A stretch of 64,000 nt of DNA from Actinomyces israelii DSM 43320 (GCF_000711965.1 NZ_JONS01000005.1:91850-155849), one strand, 5' to 3'. Shown: positions 34,578 through 44,075, counted from the first letter of the stretch. Notes: generated by a model not told the origin, from the letters alone. Program-made: numbers and translations.

Positions 34578-34585
34578 GGCTCGGC

Positions 34586-34807
34586 TCACCCCCAGTGCGG
34601 TGGGACGTCGCGCAGGAGCTGGGCGTCATTGGCGCTCTCCTCGCCGTCGCGGCGCCCGCTCACCCCGCCCTCGCGGGCGCGCGCATCGGCCAGGGCGTCG
34701 AGGCTCTGACGGCGCTCGGTCTCGGCGTCCGCCTCCGGGCTCTCGCCGCGCGCGACCCGCGCCCGGTCCTGCGGCGAGAGCGCGACGACGCGCCGCCTGC
34801 CGCTCAC
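34586..34807 (-). CDS. Small conserved-looking hydrophilic protein (73 aa)
   Basis: Begins GTG 34807, overlapping the stop of the large helicase-like gene (GTGA). Sequence: VSGRRRVVALSPQDRARV ... SANDAQLLRDVPPHWG. The ending [N-D-x-x-L-x-x-D-v-P-P-H-W] is common in small actinobacterial proteins encoded next to DNA-repair or helicase genes, as far as I recall; function unknown. Basic N-terminus, acidic centre, no membrane segment. Translational coupling suggests a partner of the large protein. Confidence 0.65.
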   Translation of the reverse strand: MSGRRRVVALSPQDRARVARGESPEADAETERRQSLDALADARAREGGVSGRRDGEESANDAQLLRDVPPHWG

Positions 34808-37800
34808 CGCGTCCGCCGCACGGCGTTGGAGAGCACCGCGCTGATGCCCGCGCCGTGGCGCGTCAGGGCGAGCGCGGCCCGGAGCTCCTCGACCTCGGAC
34901 CGCTCGTCGCGCTGGACGCCGTCGGAGCGTATCCACGCGATCATGTCGTCGAGCTGGTCGTCGGAGTAGGCCTGCAGCGGCAGGCCCTCGGCGATCGGGG
35001 GCCGCTGGGCCCGCCCGGCCTGCGAGCCGGCGGCCTTCGGGCCCGGGCTCGCCGCCCGGCCGATCGCCCTCGTCCCACGGACCGCTCTGGGCGGGGACGC
35101 CGCCCCGCGCGGGGACGCCGCCCTGGCCGGCGACGACGCCGCGTGCGCGGGCGAGGGCACCACCGCGGGCGGGGGCGCCGCGGGAGGCGGCGGGGCCATC
35201 TCCTCGGTGTCCTCCAGGTCCTCCATGTTCGTCGGGAGCCTCGGCGCGCCGGGCACCGGCTCGCTCCTGGAGCGCTCGGTGAGGACCGACATCACCAGCG
35301 CCTCGACGCGGCGCGCCTCCGCCTCGGGGTCGACGAAGACCCCGGCCGAGAATGCCGTGTGCACGAGCCAGCCCCGCCGCTGGAGCCGCTCCACCCAGTG
35401 GCGGTCGCGGCGCCGCAGGCTCGGCTCGGCGACGTAGGCGTCATCGTCGGTGACCACCGCCACGAACAGCTCTCCGGGGTAGTCGGGGTGGCCGATGGCC
35501 AGGGGGATGCGCGGCCCGCCGGGCACGCCGTAGCGGGGCACCACCTCCAGGCCCTTGCGCCACAGGTGCTCGGCGAGGTCCACCAGGAGCCGGTCGGGCA
35601 CCGCGGCGTCCTCGATCTCCACGGCGTCCGTCCCCGAGGCGCGCAGGAGCACCTCGCGCAGCAGCCGGGCCCCCGGGGCGTGCAGCCGCTCGGGGTCGAG
35701 GTCGTCGGGCCCCAGGCAGGAGACGACCTGGGTACGGCCCCGGGAGACGCACAGCGCCTCCACCAGGCCCACCATGCCCCCGGCCCGGGAGACGGAGCCG
35801 AAGCTGTGGATGGTGCGGCCGTGCGGCGTCTTGGCGTAGCCGACCGAGACGATCGCGTGGTCCCGGCGCAGCGAGCGCGCCTCGGACAGGTCCACGACGA
35901 CGAAGGGCTCGGCGATCCCGGAGGCGAAGAACTTCTCCAGGGCCACCGAGCCGGCCGCGGCGCCGGCGACGGCCTTGCGGATCTCCTCGGCGTGTCGGGC
36001 GTTGAGGGCCACGACCGCCAGCGAGCGCTCGGGGCGGCCCAGCGCGTGGTCGATGACCAGGTCGACGACGCGCTCGACCTCGGCCTGCACCGACTCCACA
36101 GCCATCTGCCCGGGGGCGGGCATGCCGCGCCCGTCGACGAGGTCGAGTGACAGGCTGGAGGTCCCCGGCGGGGAGGGCACGGCCTCCACGACCCCCTCGT
36201 AGCCGTTGGTCGCAAGGAAGGCGGCGATCCGCGGGTCGAGGGTGTTGCGGCCGGTGGGCAGGGTGACGCTGGGCAGCAGCGGCCCGAGCTCGGCCGCCAG
36301 GCCGGTGGTGGCCCGCCGCGGGTCGCCCACGACCAGGACCTGCTCGGCCCGCACGAAGGCCGGCATCACCTGGGCAACCGGCATGTGGGCGCTCGCGTCC
36401 AGGATCGCCAGGTCGACCACGGCCTCCGGCCTGAGCACCTGGGGGACGAGCGTGGGCGGCACGATCCACACCGGCTTGGCCACCATGGCCACTGGGTGGG
36501 CGGCGATGATGTCGCGCAGCGGCACGCCGTCGTCGCGCGACAGGGCGCGGTAGAGCTCGCGCGCGGACTCCTTGTCGGTCTCGACGGCGGTGCGCACCCG
36601 GCGGGCGCAGGCGTGAGCCACGGGCGCCGCCAGGGAGGCCACCTGGGCGGTGTCCAGCTCGCGCAGCGAGTCGGCCAGGTCGTTGAGGGCGTGCGCGTCG
36701 AGCCCGCCCAGGGCCGGGTCGTCGCGCAGGATCTGCGCCAGCAGCGAGGACCACCAGCAGTAGGTGAGCTCGTCCTCGATCTGGCCGGCGTCAATGGCGC
36801 GGTCGGACAGGTCCTGGGCCAGCGCCGTCAGGCCCAGCTCGTCGAGCTGGGTCACGACACGGCCGAGCTCGGGGAGGATCTGGGCGGTGGTGTCGTCGTC
36901 GGCCAGGGCGCGCACGCGGGCCTCGAGGTCCTTCAGCGGCATGGCCATGAGGTCCGGGGCGTCCGGCGCGCGCCCGAGCACGGGCTGGACCTCAGCGACG
37001 GCCTTGCGGGCCCGGGTGGCGACCGCCTCCATCTCGTCCAGCCCGGGCGGCAAGGTGGGCCAGCCGCCGTCGGGGTCGTGACGGCGCCAGACCTCGCGGC
37101 GCTGCTGGACCTTGACCAGCTCGGCGTGCAGGTCGTCCACGTCGCGCCCCGGACGCACCAGGTCCTTGGCCTGCCGGATGAAGCGGCGACGGGTCGAGGC
37201 GCCCATCTCGATGTCGCGCTCGTCGCGCCACCGCCTGGTGGCCGTGGCGATGACCATGTCGGCGGCCGAGCGCTCGAAGACCTCGGGCGTGAAGACGTCG
37301 AGGGACTCGCGCACGCCGTCGAGCATCTCCAGCTGCTCGCACCAGTCGGCGAGGGTGGCGGCGCGGGTGAGCCCGGCGCCGAGGGCGACCTCCTCGGTGT
37401 GACGCACGACGGCGGGCAGGAGCCCGTCGGCGAGCCTGCTCAGCTGGGCGAGCACGTCGGTGGCCTCGTCGATGTCGGCGATGGTGATGCCGTTCCAGGC
37501 CGAGGCGCGCGTGCGCGGGGAGAAGACGCCCAGCATGTTGGCGCGGGTGAGGAGCTCGACGGCGCGGGCGCGGCCGTCGTCGTCGAGCCGCTCCAGGCGC
37601 CCCGGCGCGACCCGCTCCTTGGTGCGGGCACGCACGCGCCCGGTGGTGAGGTCGGCGAGCCGCTGCAGGGCGTCGTAGGCGGACACTCCCCAGGGCTTGC
37701 GGGGCTCGTGGAGGGCCTCGACGTAGCGGGTCAGCCGGGTGCGCACCGCGGTCAGGCGCTCGCGCATGCTGACGATGGCGGCGACGTCGAGCTCGGGCGG

Positions 37801-39342
37801 CATTGAGCCGAGGGCCTCCTTGATGCCCTCGCCGGCGTGGCGGCGCCAGGAGGCGTCCTCGGTCAGGTCGAGCACGATGTCGCCGAGCCCCAGGTCGCGC
37901 AGCGCATCGGCGACGGCGTGCCCGTCGGCGCTGGTGGCGGGCACGTGCAGCACGGTGCGGCCCGAGGCGGCGGCGTCGGCGACGACGGCGGCCAGGGTGG
38001 CGGCGACGTCGGAGCCGGGAGGGGCGTCCAGGAGCAGCGAGGCGCCCGAGCCGACGGCCTCGACGGCGTCGAGCTGGGCGGGGTCGAGGTCGCCTGCGCC
38101 GCGCTCAGCCTCGGGCACGCGGTCCTCGGCGCGGGGGGCGGGCAGCTCGACGTCGAGCGCGTCGCGGGCGATGTCGTCCCCGGCGAGCGCGGAGACGAGG
38201 GCGGAGGTGCGGGCGCGCTCGACGGTGGCGTCGAAGTCCTCGATGAGCGCCTGGCCGGGGTGGACGAAGGCGCCCACGACGAGGCGCTCGTGGATCTCGA
38301 AGCCGGGCAGGTACTCCCGGCCCAGGCCCCCGAGGCGGGCCAGTGCGGCGCGCGGGGTGAAGCCCTCGGCGGACAGGGCTGCGTGGGCGATGGCCTCGAC
38401 GTCGGTGGTCGAGCCGTAGCGCCGCAGGGCCCGGGTGAGCACGGGGTTGAGCTCGATGGAGGGGTCCAGGGTGAGGGAGGCCTCGGCGGTGGCGCTGGAC
38501 AGCCGCACGGGGCGCAGCAGCACGGGGGCGTTGACGTTGCGCACGATCATGCGGCCGCCGGCGGGGCCGGCTCCGGGGCTCGCGGATGCGGGGCCGGTAG
38601 CTCCAGTCGAGCCGGCCGCGGCAGCGGGGGTGCCGGCGGTTCCGGTAGTGGGACTCGCGGCGGCGGAGGCGGCGCTGGGGCTCGCAGCGGCGGCCGGGCC
38701 GGAGACCTCGGCCGGGCTGGAGGCCCCAGGACTGGTGGCCCCGGCCGGGCTGACGGGGCTATCCGCCGAGTCGGCCGCGTCGTCGGCCCTGGGGCCGCTC
38801 TCCGCGGGGCCGCCCCGGGACCGCGACGCGAACGGGATGCCGAGCTGCGGCGCGGGCTCGTCGGCCGGCACGGTCTCGGTCCAGGTCGCCACGCCGATGG
38901 CGAGGTAGACGGGGGCGACGCCGAACTGCCGGGCCAGCCGGTCCGTGTGCCCGGCGACGTCCTTCAGGCTCTGGCGGGCCTGCGCCAGGGCCTCGCTCTC
39001 GCGCACGAGATTGCCCAGGTGGGTGGGGCGTCCGGCGTACAGCTGCGCCAACCCGGAGGGGTGGGCGGTCGTGAGGTCTACGACGGCGTCGAGCAGCCCG
39101 ATGTTGTCCAGGCTGGAGACTCCCCCCAGGTCGATGAGCTCGTCACGCCAGGCGGTCAAGGCGTTCTCCACCACCGCCCGGCGCTCCGGGGACGCGGGCG
39201 GGGCAGGAGGCGCGGCGGGCGGTTCGGGCTCCTTCCGAGGCGCGGGTGGCGAAGGAGCGGACGCCGCAACGCCTTCGGGCTGAGCCGTCGGTCCGCTGGT
39301 GCGGCGCCGGCTGCGTCCGAATGAGAAGAGTGAAGGCGTCAT
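34804..39342 (-). CDS. Giant SF1 helicase-like protein (DUF4011-like N-terminus, REase-like C-terminus) with degenerate P-loop
   Basis: The product is 1512 aa. Residues about 50-155 resemble DUF4011; 170-260 are an Ala/Ser/Pro linker; a helicase core follows. The expected Walker A near 437-448 reads LLLDAPPGSDVAAT, lacking the G-K-[ST] of an active P-loop. Later SF1-like blocks are recognisable: DLAILDASAHMPVAQVMPAF, QVLVVGDPRRATTGL and SVGYAKTPHGRTIHSFG. Around 1250-1345, HPDYPGELFVAVVTDDDAYV and AEPSLRRRDRHWVERLQRRG resemble the MTES_1575-type restriction-endonuclease fold. The start follows TATGTT-N6-ATG. Such proteins are suspected in DNA repair or defence; here ATPase activity is doubtful. 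Confidence 0.8.
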   Translation of the reverse strand: MTPSLFSFGRSRRRTSGPTAQPEGVAASAPSPPAPRKEPEPPAAPPAPPASPERRAVVENALTAWRDELIDLGGVSSLDNIGLLDAVVDLTTAHPSGLAQLYAGRPTHLGNLVRESEALAQARQSLKDVAGHTDRLARQFGVAPVYLAIGVATWTETVPADEPAPQLGIPFASRSRGGPAESGPRADDAADSADSPVSPAGATSPGASSPAEVSGPAAAASPSAASAAASPTTGTAGTPAAAAGSTGATGPASASPGAGPAGGRMIVRNVNAPVLLRPVRLSSATAEASLTLDPSIELNPVLTRALRRYGSTTDVEAIAHAALSAEGFTPRAALARLGGLGREYLPGFEIHERLVVGAFVHPGQALIEDFDATVERARTSALVSALAGDDIARDALDVELPAPRAEDRVPEAERGAGDLDPAQLDAVEAVGSGASLLLDAPPGSDVAATLAAVVADAAASGRTVLHVPATSADGHAVADALRDLGLGDIVLDLTEDASWRRHAGEGIKEALGSMPPELDVAAIVSMRERLTAVRTRLTRYVEALHEPRKPWGVSAYDALQRLADLTTGRVRARTKERVAPGRLERLDDDGRARAVELLTRANMLGVFSPRTRASAWNGITIADIDEATDVLAQLSRLADGLLPAVVRHTEEVALGAGLTRAATLADWCEQLEMLDGVRESLDVFTPEVFERSAADMVIATATRRWRDERDIEMGASTRRRFIRQAKDLVRPGRDVDDLHAELVKVQQRREVWRRHDPDGGWPTLPPGLDEMEAVATRARKAVAEVQPVLGRAPDAPDLMAMPLKDLEARVRALADDDTTAQILPELGRVVTQLDELGLTALAQDLSDRAIDAGQIEDELTYCWWSSLLAQILRDDPALGGLDAHALNDLADSLRELDTAQVASLAAPVAHACARRVRTAVETDKESARELYRALSRDDGVPLRDIIAAHPVAMVAKPVWIVPPTLVPQVLRPEAVVDLAILDASAHMPVAQVMPAFVRAEQVLVVGDPRRATTGLAAELGPLLPSVTLPTGRNTLDPRIAAFLATNGYEGVVEAVPSPPGTSSLSLDLVDGRGMPAPGQMAVESVQAEVERVVDLVIDHALGRPERSLAVVALNARHAEEIRKAVAGAAAGSVALEKFFASGIAEPFVVVDLSEARSLRRDHAIVSVGYAKTPHGRTIHSFGSVSRAGGMVGLVEALCVSRGRTQVVSCLGPDDLDPERLHAPGARLLREVLLRASGTDAVEIEDAAVPDRLLVDLAEHLWRKGLEVVPRYGVPGGPRIPLAIGHPDYPGELFVAVVTDDDAYVAEPSLRRRDRHWVERLQRRGWLVHTAFSAGVFVDPEAEARRVEALVMSVLTERSRSEPVPGAPRLPTNMEDLEDTEEMAPPPPAAPPPAVVPSPAHAASSPARAASPRGAASPPRAVRGTRAIGRAASPGPKAAGSQAGRAQRPPIAEGLPLQAYSDDQLDDMIAWIRSDGVQRDERSEVEELRAALALTRHGAGISAVLSNAVRRTR

Positions 39343-39348
39343 ATCCCC

Positions 39349-39354
39349 AACATA
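39349..39354 (-). promoter_or_regulatory. -10 hexamer of the leaderless helicase-like gene
   Basis: Minus strand TATGTT, GGGGAT, ATG. Confidence 0.6.
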
Positions 39355-39509
39355 TCGGCAGGAGGGCGCCAAAGGGCGCAGACGCACCGGGGCGGGTCGC
39401 GCGGGTCTCGTCGGATGCGGTCTGGGCCACCGGCAGAGCGGACGCGTTCGTCGAAGCCGCCGGATGGTTCAACCCTATGTCCGCAGGCGCCCCCGCGCAC
39501 AGCCCCCTC

Positions 39510-39573
39510 GCCGAGATCGGTCCGGTTCCGCGTCGAGATCGGTCCGGTTCCGCGTCGAGATCGGTCCGGTTCA
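39510..39573 (+). repeat. 22-bp-periodic GAGATCGGT array, 3 near-identical units
   Basis: GAGATCGGTCCGGTTCCGCG repeats at 39514, 39536 and 39558. Units are almost identical, implying recent expansion. Left flank CCCCCTCGCC. Confidence 0.95.
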
Positions 39574-39926
39574 TTCGCCAACGAGCCGGCCGGGAAGGCC
39601 TTGGCCGGCACCGACGGGGCTGTGGCTATGGCCGCCGACCTGCAGGCAGTCAAGGGGCGCACGAATGGCCTACGGGCCGATTCATGCATCACACTTCGAC
39701 AGCATAAGATATGCATAAGACGATCAGCGGAACTCACTCGCATAAAGAGGAGGCCTCTCGATGTTCCGTGCGGACGTACGCAAGATGATTCTCGGCGGCG
39801 TCCTCAAGGGCGCGCGGAGCCGTTCAAGTCTGCGCGCAGATGGGATTCCCCGTGCCGGACTCCTGCCCCTCCTACGCCTACCCCACCTTTGATTACTGAC
39901 CCGATACGGCAGCGAGTCCGCTTCGC

Positions 39927-40435
39927 ATGTGGGCCACGGAACTGACTGCCGTTGACCTGCACGTGAGTCTGAGGCGTCACCCGGCCCTCAGGGGCATCGA
40001 CCTGTCGTGCTCGGGCGGCACCACCGCCCTCGTAGGCCCCAACGGCAGCGGCAAGTCCACCCTGCTGCGCACGATCATGGGACTGACGGCGGCGACCTCC
40101 GGGCTGATTCACGTCGCCGGGCGCTACACGATGCGGGAGGCACTCGACTATGCGACCTGGACCTCGCCCAGCAGGCCTCCTTCCGCAAGGTCATCGCAGA
40201 GCCGGCCCAGGAGTCCGCAGTCCTGCTGACCACGCACCACACGGAGGATGTCGAGCGTCTGGTCGACAACGTCGTCGTCATATCGGAGGGGAGCACGGTA
40301 TGGAGCGGTGACGTGACCGGGCTCGAAGACCCCGCGGAACAGGACACGGATGAGAAGCCTCCGGCCCCGGGCTCGTGGATCGAGGCCTCCGTCTCGGGTC
40401 TTCTCTCCGAGAATCACGGCGGAGGCCACTCGTAA
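39927..40435 (+). pseudogene. ABC transporter ATPase, internally deleted and frameshifted
   Basis: The start reads LTAVDLHVSLRRHPALRGID with Walker A ALVGPNGSGKSTLLRTIM, then MREALDYATW breaks frame. The other frame continues with SAVLLTTHHTEDVERLVDNV and VVISEGSTVWSGDVTGLE, the H-loop and C-terminal end of an ABC-2-type ATPase. The Q-loop, LSGGQ signature and Walker B are missing, so about 70 residues have been lost. Followed by a tandem CGTAATGGGT repeat. Non-functional. Confidence 0.85.
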
Positions 40436-40460
40436 TGGGTCGTAATGGGTCGTAATGGGT
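40431..40460. repeat. Three tandem copies of a 10-bp unit
   Basis: CGTAATGGGT three times in a row, at the junction between the ATPase and permease remnants; the first copy contains the stop codon of the ATPase frame. Confidence 0.95.
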
Positions 40461-40481
40461 GCAGAACAGAGACGGTGGTAA

Positions 40482-41700
40482 CCAGGTGTGGAATGGGGTG
40501 TCCGCCTGTACCTGGGCCGCCGGCCTGCTCGCCGTCGTCCTCGTCAAATCCTTCGGGCGCTAGTGGGGGTGGGAGTACGAGTGGCTATGGGCCATGGGCA
40601 CCCTCTCCTTCTCCTCGATCTTTCTCGTCCCCCTGTGTGCAGGTATTGCCGGACCTTCCAGGGGGCGAAGGCCGACGTTCGGACGCATGTGGAGCCGTAC
40701 CTCGCCGCGCTTCAGAGCGTCGGCGTCGAGACACCCGATCGAGTGACTCAGGAGTAACGACGGCGGCGACTCTCTGGTTATCGAGTCGAACGACATTGCG
40801 GACCCAGACGACCAGAGAATCAGGAGCTCTCTGCTCGACTGGCTTGGTCGCGACAGATGCGCGTCGTGGAGCGGGAACCGAGATGAGGACCCTTCACGGA
40901 TCATCTGGGACTGGTTGACTGGTTGAGTCCTGCGCGCCGAAGGCGTTCCGAAGCATTTCGTGACAAACGTGGATCTGGCCTCCATGAGTATTGAACAGCA
41001 GGACGAGACGCTGCGCACCGCGGTCAGCCGGCTCGCGCAGTGCAAGCGGTGACCAGCGCCACCGGAGCTCATTGGGCCGGGGGACACGCCTCCTGTCGCA
41101 GGGCCAGAATCGGAGGCTATCGGCCACGGCACAAGCGCTAGCATCGCCCTATCGACCGGCGCTGGTTAGTGGTGCTGCGCTATCTTCGTGTGCCCGAGGT
41201 CGCGCTCGCCTGTGCCCTGTCGGTCTGCTGTGCCTTCTTCCTCCCCAGGAACCCGTCCCGGTACCCGGGCGGCTGAATGTCTACGCGGTTGTCATCAACG
41301 CGGTCCCCGTCCTGCCCGCACTCGCCATCATGGCCTCAGCGGCGAGCGTGGGGGCGCGCGAAGCCGTCTCCGCTCGCGGAAGGCTGAGAGTGCTCGCCCC
41401 AGCCCTTCTTATCAACAGCGCCCTGATCGCTCTCACCAGCGCAATCGCCTGGACCGCCGGAGTCCGGACCTTCGCTCGCAACGGACTTATCCTGTCCTTC
41501 GCCGGCACAGCCCTCGCCATATGTGTCGGCACCAGAGCGGCAGGCGTCCTGGTCGTCTGCGTCAACTGGCCTCTTGGGGCGGACGCGCCCGATGAAACGA
41601 GATGGCGGTCCTGGCTCATGGCCTCGGCCGGTCGGACCTCCGCGTGGGCACGTGGCGAGCTCACGACCACGTGCGTCCGGCCCGGCTCAGGTACTGCCTG
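40482..41700 (+). pseudogene. Remnants of ABC permease and associated genes
   Basis: Broken frames read on from each other. About 40482-40740: VWNGVSACTWAAGLLAVVLV, then TAG, then WGWEYEWLWAMGTLSFSSIF-LVPLCAGIAG, the N-terminal half of an ABC-2-like permease. About 40760-40930: SLVIESNDIADPDDQRIRSS ... WDWLTG, then a shift to VPKHFVTNVDLASMSIEQQD ... LAQCKR. About 41160-41690: VLRYLRVPEVALACALSVCC, shift near 41245, then a four-helix membrane segment (NVYAVVINAVPVLPALAIMA ... GLILSFAGTALAICVGTRAA). Together with the ATPase this was a transporter operon, now dead. Possible lost role: peptide or antibiotic export/immunity. Confidence 0.7.
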
Positions 41701-41738
41701 AACCGATCTCGACGCGGAAGTGAACCGATCTCGACGAA
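41699..41738 (-). repeat. 22-bp-periodic GAGATCGGT array, 2 units
   Basis: ACCGATCTCG at 41702 and 41724, then ACGAAGGGG, the reverse of the family's CCCCTTCGT flank. Confidence 0.92.
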
Positions 41739-41827
41739 GGGGCGGGAGGCGGGGCGGCCGAGGAGCGGGGAAGGGACTGCCCGGGCCGGGCCCGACCGTC
41801 GTCGGACCCGCCCGGACCTCCCGCCAG

Positions 41828-41900
41828 TGCCCCCGGCGCGATTCGAACGCGCGACACCCGCTTTAGGAGAGCGGTGCTCTATCCCCTGAGCTACGAGGGC
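41828..41900 (-). tRNA. tRNA-Arg(CCT)
   Basis: Minus strand: acceptor GCCCTCG with CGGGGGC, discriminator A; D-arm GCTCAGGGGATAGAGC; anticodon stem CCGCT/AGCGG around CTCCTAA, anticodon CCT for AGG; T-arm GCGCGTTCGAATCGCGC. 73 nt, no encoded CCA. Confidence 0.95.
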
Positions 41901-41969
41901 ACAGCCCAACCCTACCGCACGCTGCGCCGGGCTGAGACACCCGGCGCCGCGCAACGGATCACGCCGTGG

Positions 41970-42911
41970 TCAGGCGCGCTTCCAGGGAGTGCCCGGGTTG
42001 CGCGAGGCGGGGCCGTCGTCGCCCTTGGTTCGGGCGGGCACCACCATGACCGGGCAGGAGGCGTGCGACAGGACGCCCTGGCTCACCGACCCCAGCAGCA
42101 GCCCGGAGAACCCGCCGCGCCCGCGCGAGCCGACGACGACCAGGTCCACCGCCGTCGAGAACTCCGCCATGAGCTCGGCCGCGTTGCCGTCCAGGGCGTG
42201 GCGGCGCACCACCACCGCGGGGTGCCCCTCGACCGCGTCGGCCACGGCCCGGTCCAGGCCGGAGCGGACGTCGGCGAGAACCTGCTCGCGGTCGACGGCA
42301 GCCGGCAGCCACGCCAGGGCGCCGGCTCCGGAGGCCATGGGCACGGCGGCAATGGCGGTGAGCTCGGCCTCCCAGGCCTCGGCCTCGTGCACGGCCCAGC
42401 GAAGCGCCTTGCGGGCCGACTCCGAGCCGTCCACACCGACCACGATGCGGCGCACGGGCGTGTACTCGGCGCCCTCGGTGTGACGGGGCACCACGACCGT
42501 GGGGCAGTGGGCGTGCGCCGGCAGCGCCGAGGAGACGGTGCCGAGCAGGCGGTCGGCGAAGCCCCCGCCGCCCCGGGTTCCGACGACGGCGAGCGCCGCC
42601 TCGCCGGACAGGTCGACGAGCACCCCGGCGGGGTCGCCGGTCTCCAGGGAGCTGGTCACCGCCACGTTCCTGCCCTGCACCCGGGCGACCGCTTCATCGA
42701 CGACGGCCTGGGCGCCCGAGCGCACGGCCGTGTCGTCGAGAGCCGCGTACCCGCCGTCGAGAGAGGCCGTGGTGAAGGAGGGCAGGGAGTATGCACACAG
42801 AATATGCACCCGCCAGTCGTTGCGCGCGGCTCTGGCCACCGCCCAGTCGACCGCACCGAGAGACTCCGGTGATCCATCGACTCCGACCAGGATGACTCCG
42901 TCTTCGGACAT
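41970..42911 (-). CDS. Universal stress protein with two USP domains
   Basis: Cytoplasmic ATP-binding stress protein, 313 aa. Two tandem domains: residues 1-145 (VILVGVDGSPESLGAVDWAV ... VGTRGGGGFADRLLGTVSSA) and 150-300 (RIVVGVDGSESARKALRWAV ... VGSRGRGGFSGLLLGSVSQG). The G-x2-G-x9-G-[ST] ATP loop is present in the second and, as GGGGFADRLLGTVS, in the first. AAAGGGG precedes ATG 42911. Mycobacterial homologues respond to hypoxia and dormancy; the regulation here is not visible. Confidence 0.93.
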   Translation of the reverse strand: MSEDGVILVGVDGSPESLGAVDWAVARAARNDWRVHILCAYSLPSFTTASLDGGYAALDDTAVRSGAQAVVDEAVARVQGRNVAVTSSLETGDPAGVLVDLSGEAALAVVGTRGGGGFADRLLGTVSSALPAHAHCPTVVVPRHTEGAEYTPVRRIVVGVDGSESARKALRWAVHEAEAWEAELTAIAAVPMASGAGALAWLPAAVDREQVLADVRSGLDRAVADAVEGHPAVVVRRHALDGNAAELMAEFSTAVDLVVVGSRGRGGFSGLLLGSVSQGVLSHASCPVMVVPARTKGDDGPASRNPGTPWKRA

Positions 42912-43044
42912 GACTTGTGCCCCTTTCTCCGGGCGCCGGGAATCCGATACGGATCATTCTGCCCCGCAATGCCGTGTGCTCAAAGCCACTGAAAGCCACC
43001 GCCGCGTGTGGACTGCGTCAACAAGCCGCCTCCACCCGGAACGC

Positions 43045-43080
43045 GCACGACGGCCGCCCCGGAGGGGGCGGCCGTCGTGC
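43045..43080 (-). terminator. 16-bp GC hairpin after the first NlpC/P60 gene
   Basis: GCACGACGGCCGCCCC pairs perfectly with GGGGCGGCCGTCGTGC around GGAG. No T-run. 28 bp beyond the stop codon. Confidence 0.8.
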
Positions 43081-43107
43081 TGCGGATGACAGGCGGTATG
43101 GGCGGCC

Positions 43108-43875
43108 TCAGGCGACCCGCACGTAGCCGATCGGGGTCTCGTAGATGTCGCGGTAGACGACGCCGGTGGCCTCGGTCCCGGCGTCGATCATCTTGCCGTC
43201 CCCGGCGTAGATGCCCACGTGGTGGCCGAAGTAGACGATGTCGCCGGGCTGGGCCTCGGCGGCGGAGACGAGCCTGCCCGCCGACCCCTGGGCCTGCGCG
43301 GTGCGCGGCAGGGAGATGCCCATCTGCGCGTAGACGTACTGGACCAGGCCCGAGCAGTCGAAGGCGTCCGGGCCGGCGGCACCGGAGACGTAGGGGCGGC
43401 CGACGTACTGCATGGCGATCGCCACGGCGCCGCCAGCGTTGGAGGCGGGCGCCGGAGCCGTTGAGGCGGAGGTCTCGGAGGCGTTGGTGGCCGTCGTCGC
43501 GGAGTCGTCCGTCTTCGCGGCCGTGTCGGCCTGCGGAGCAGGTTCCTCGGGGGGAGCCTCCGCGGTGACCTCCTCGGCCACGTCGGCGTCGGTCTTGTTG
43601 GCAGTGGCGTTCGGGGAGATCTGGATGGCCGGGTTGGTCAGAACCGCATCACGCGCACCGGCTGCGAGCGCGCCGACACCGGTGTCCTTCAGCGATCCGG
43701 CGGAGTCGGCAGCCTCTGTGCCACTGGCGGCCGACGCGCCGGAGGCGATCATCGTCAGTGCGAGCCCCGAGGAGGCGGCGGCGGCGAGGCTGCGACGCGC
43801 CACAGGGGTGACGGACGTGACGGGACGGGAATCCTTGCGGTGACGGGCCCTGGGGCGAGGCTTGGTGGTGGACAT
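43108..43875 (-). CDS. Secreted NlpC/P60 peptidoglycan endopeptidase (copy 1)
   Basis: Cleaves stem-peptide bonds in the cell wall. The product is 255 aa: a signal peptide (RRSLAAAASSGLALTMIASG, cut near ASA), an Ala/Thr/Glu-rich linker (about 60-150), and a C-terminal NlpC/P60 domain with catalytic Cys in FDCSGLVQYVYAQMGI, His in GHHVGIYAGDGKMIDA and a third polar residue in VVYRDIYETP. AAGGAG lies before ATG 43875. A c-di-AMP riboswitch occupies the leader, linking wall remodelling to c-di-AMP. Paralogue of the gene at 44241. Confidence 0.93.
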   Translation of the reverse strand: MSTTKPRPRARHRKDSRPVTSVTPVARRSLAAAASSGLALTMIASGASAASGTEAADSAGSLKDTGVGALAAGARDAVLTNPAIQISPNATANKTDADVAEEVTAEAPPEEPAPQADTAAKTDDSATTATNASETSASTAPAPASNAGGAVAIAMQYVGRPYVSGAAGPDAFDCSGLVQYVYAQMGISLPRTAQAQGSAGRLVSAAEAQPGDIVYFGHHVGIYAGDGKMIDAGTEATGVVYRDIYETPIGYVRVA

Positions 43876-43890
43876 CTTTCTCCTTATTGA

Positions 43891-44075
43891 GCTGCCGAGG
43901 TGAGCTGTCGGGTTCGGACTGGAGAAGCCCGGCCTGCTCCCGCAGGCTTCACCCCATAGGCCCGCAGTTCACCCGCGGGCCAGTCGTGGTTCCCCCGTTC
44001 CTGCCGTGGTTCGGGAAAGGAGCCCCGGCTCGAGCGGCAGGACAAAGCCTCGAGCCAAGGATCGCGGGGATGGCC
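43891..44075 (-). promoter_or_regulatory. ydaO-type c-di-AMP riboswitch before NlpC/P60 copy 1
   Basis: Read on the minus strand: GGAACCACGACTGGCCCGCG, GGTGAACTGCGGGCC, TATGGGGTGAAGCC, GCAGGCCGGGCTTCTCC, then CCGAACCCGACAGCT close to the gene. These blocks, in this order and spacing, are the conserved core of the actinobacterial ydaO/yuaA riboswitch, which typically turns gene expression off on binding c-di-AMP. The 5' boundary is approximate. Confidence 0.88.

Larger units (their letters stand above)
39343..39926. other. Gap between the helicase-like gene and the decayed ABC transporter
   Basis: Contains the three-unit array at 39510-39573 and an AT-richer stretch (39690-39780: ATAAGATATGCATAAGACG, CATAAAGAGGAGG) that looks like the old promoter and ribosome site of the ABC locus. 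No intact frame. Confidence 0.45.

Noticed and set aside
39510..39573. CRISPR-like appearance of the regular 22-bp array
   Set aside because: Units are contiguous with conserved spacers rather than unique ones, only 2-3 copies occur per site, and no cas genes are present.
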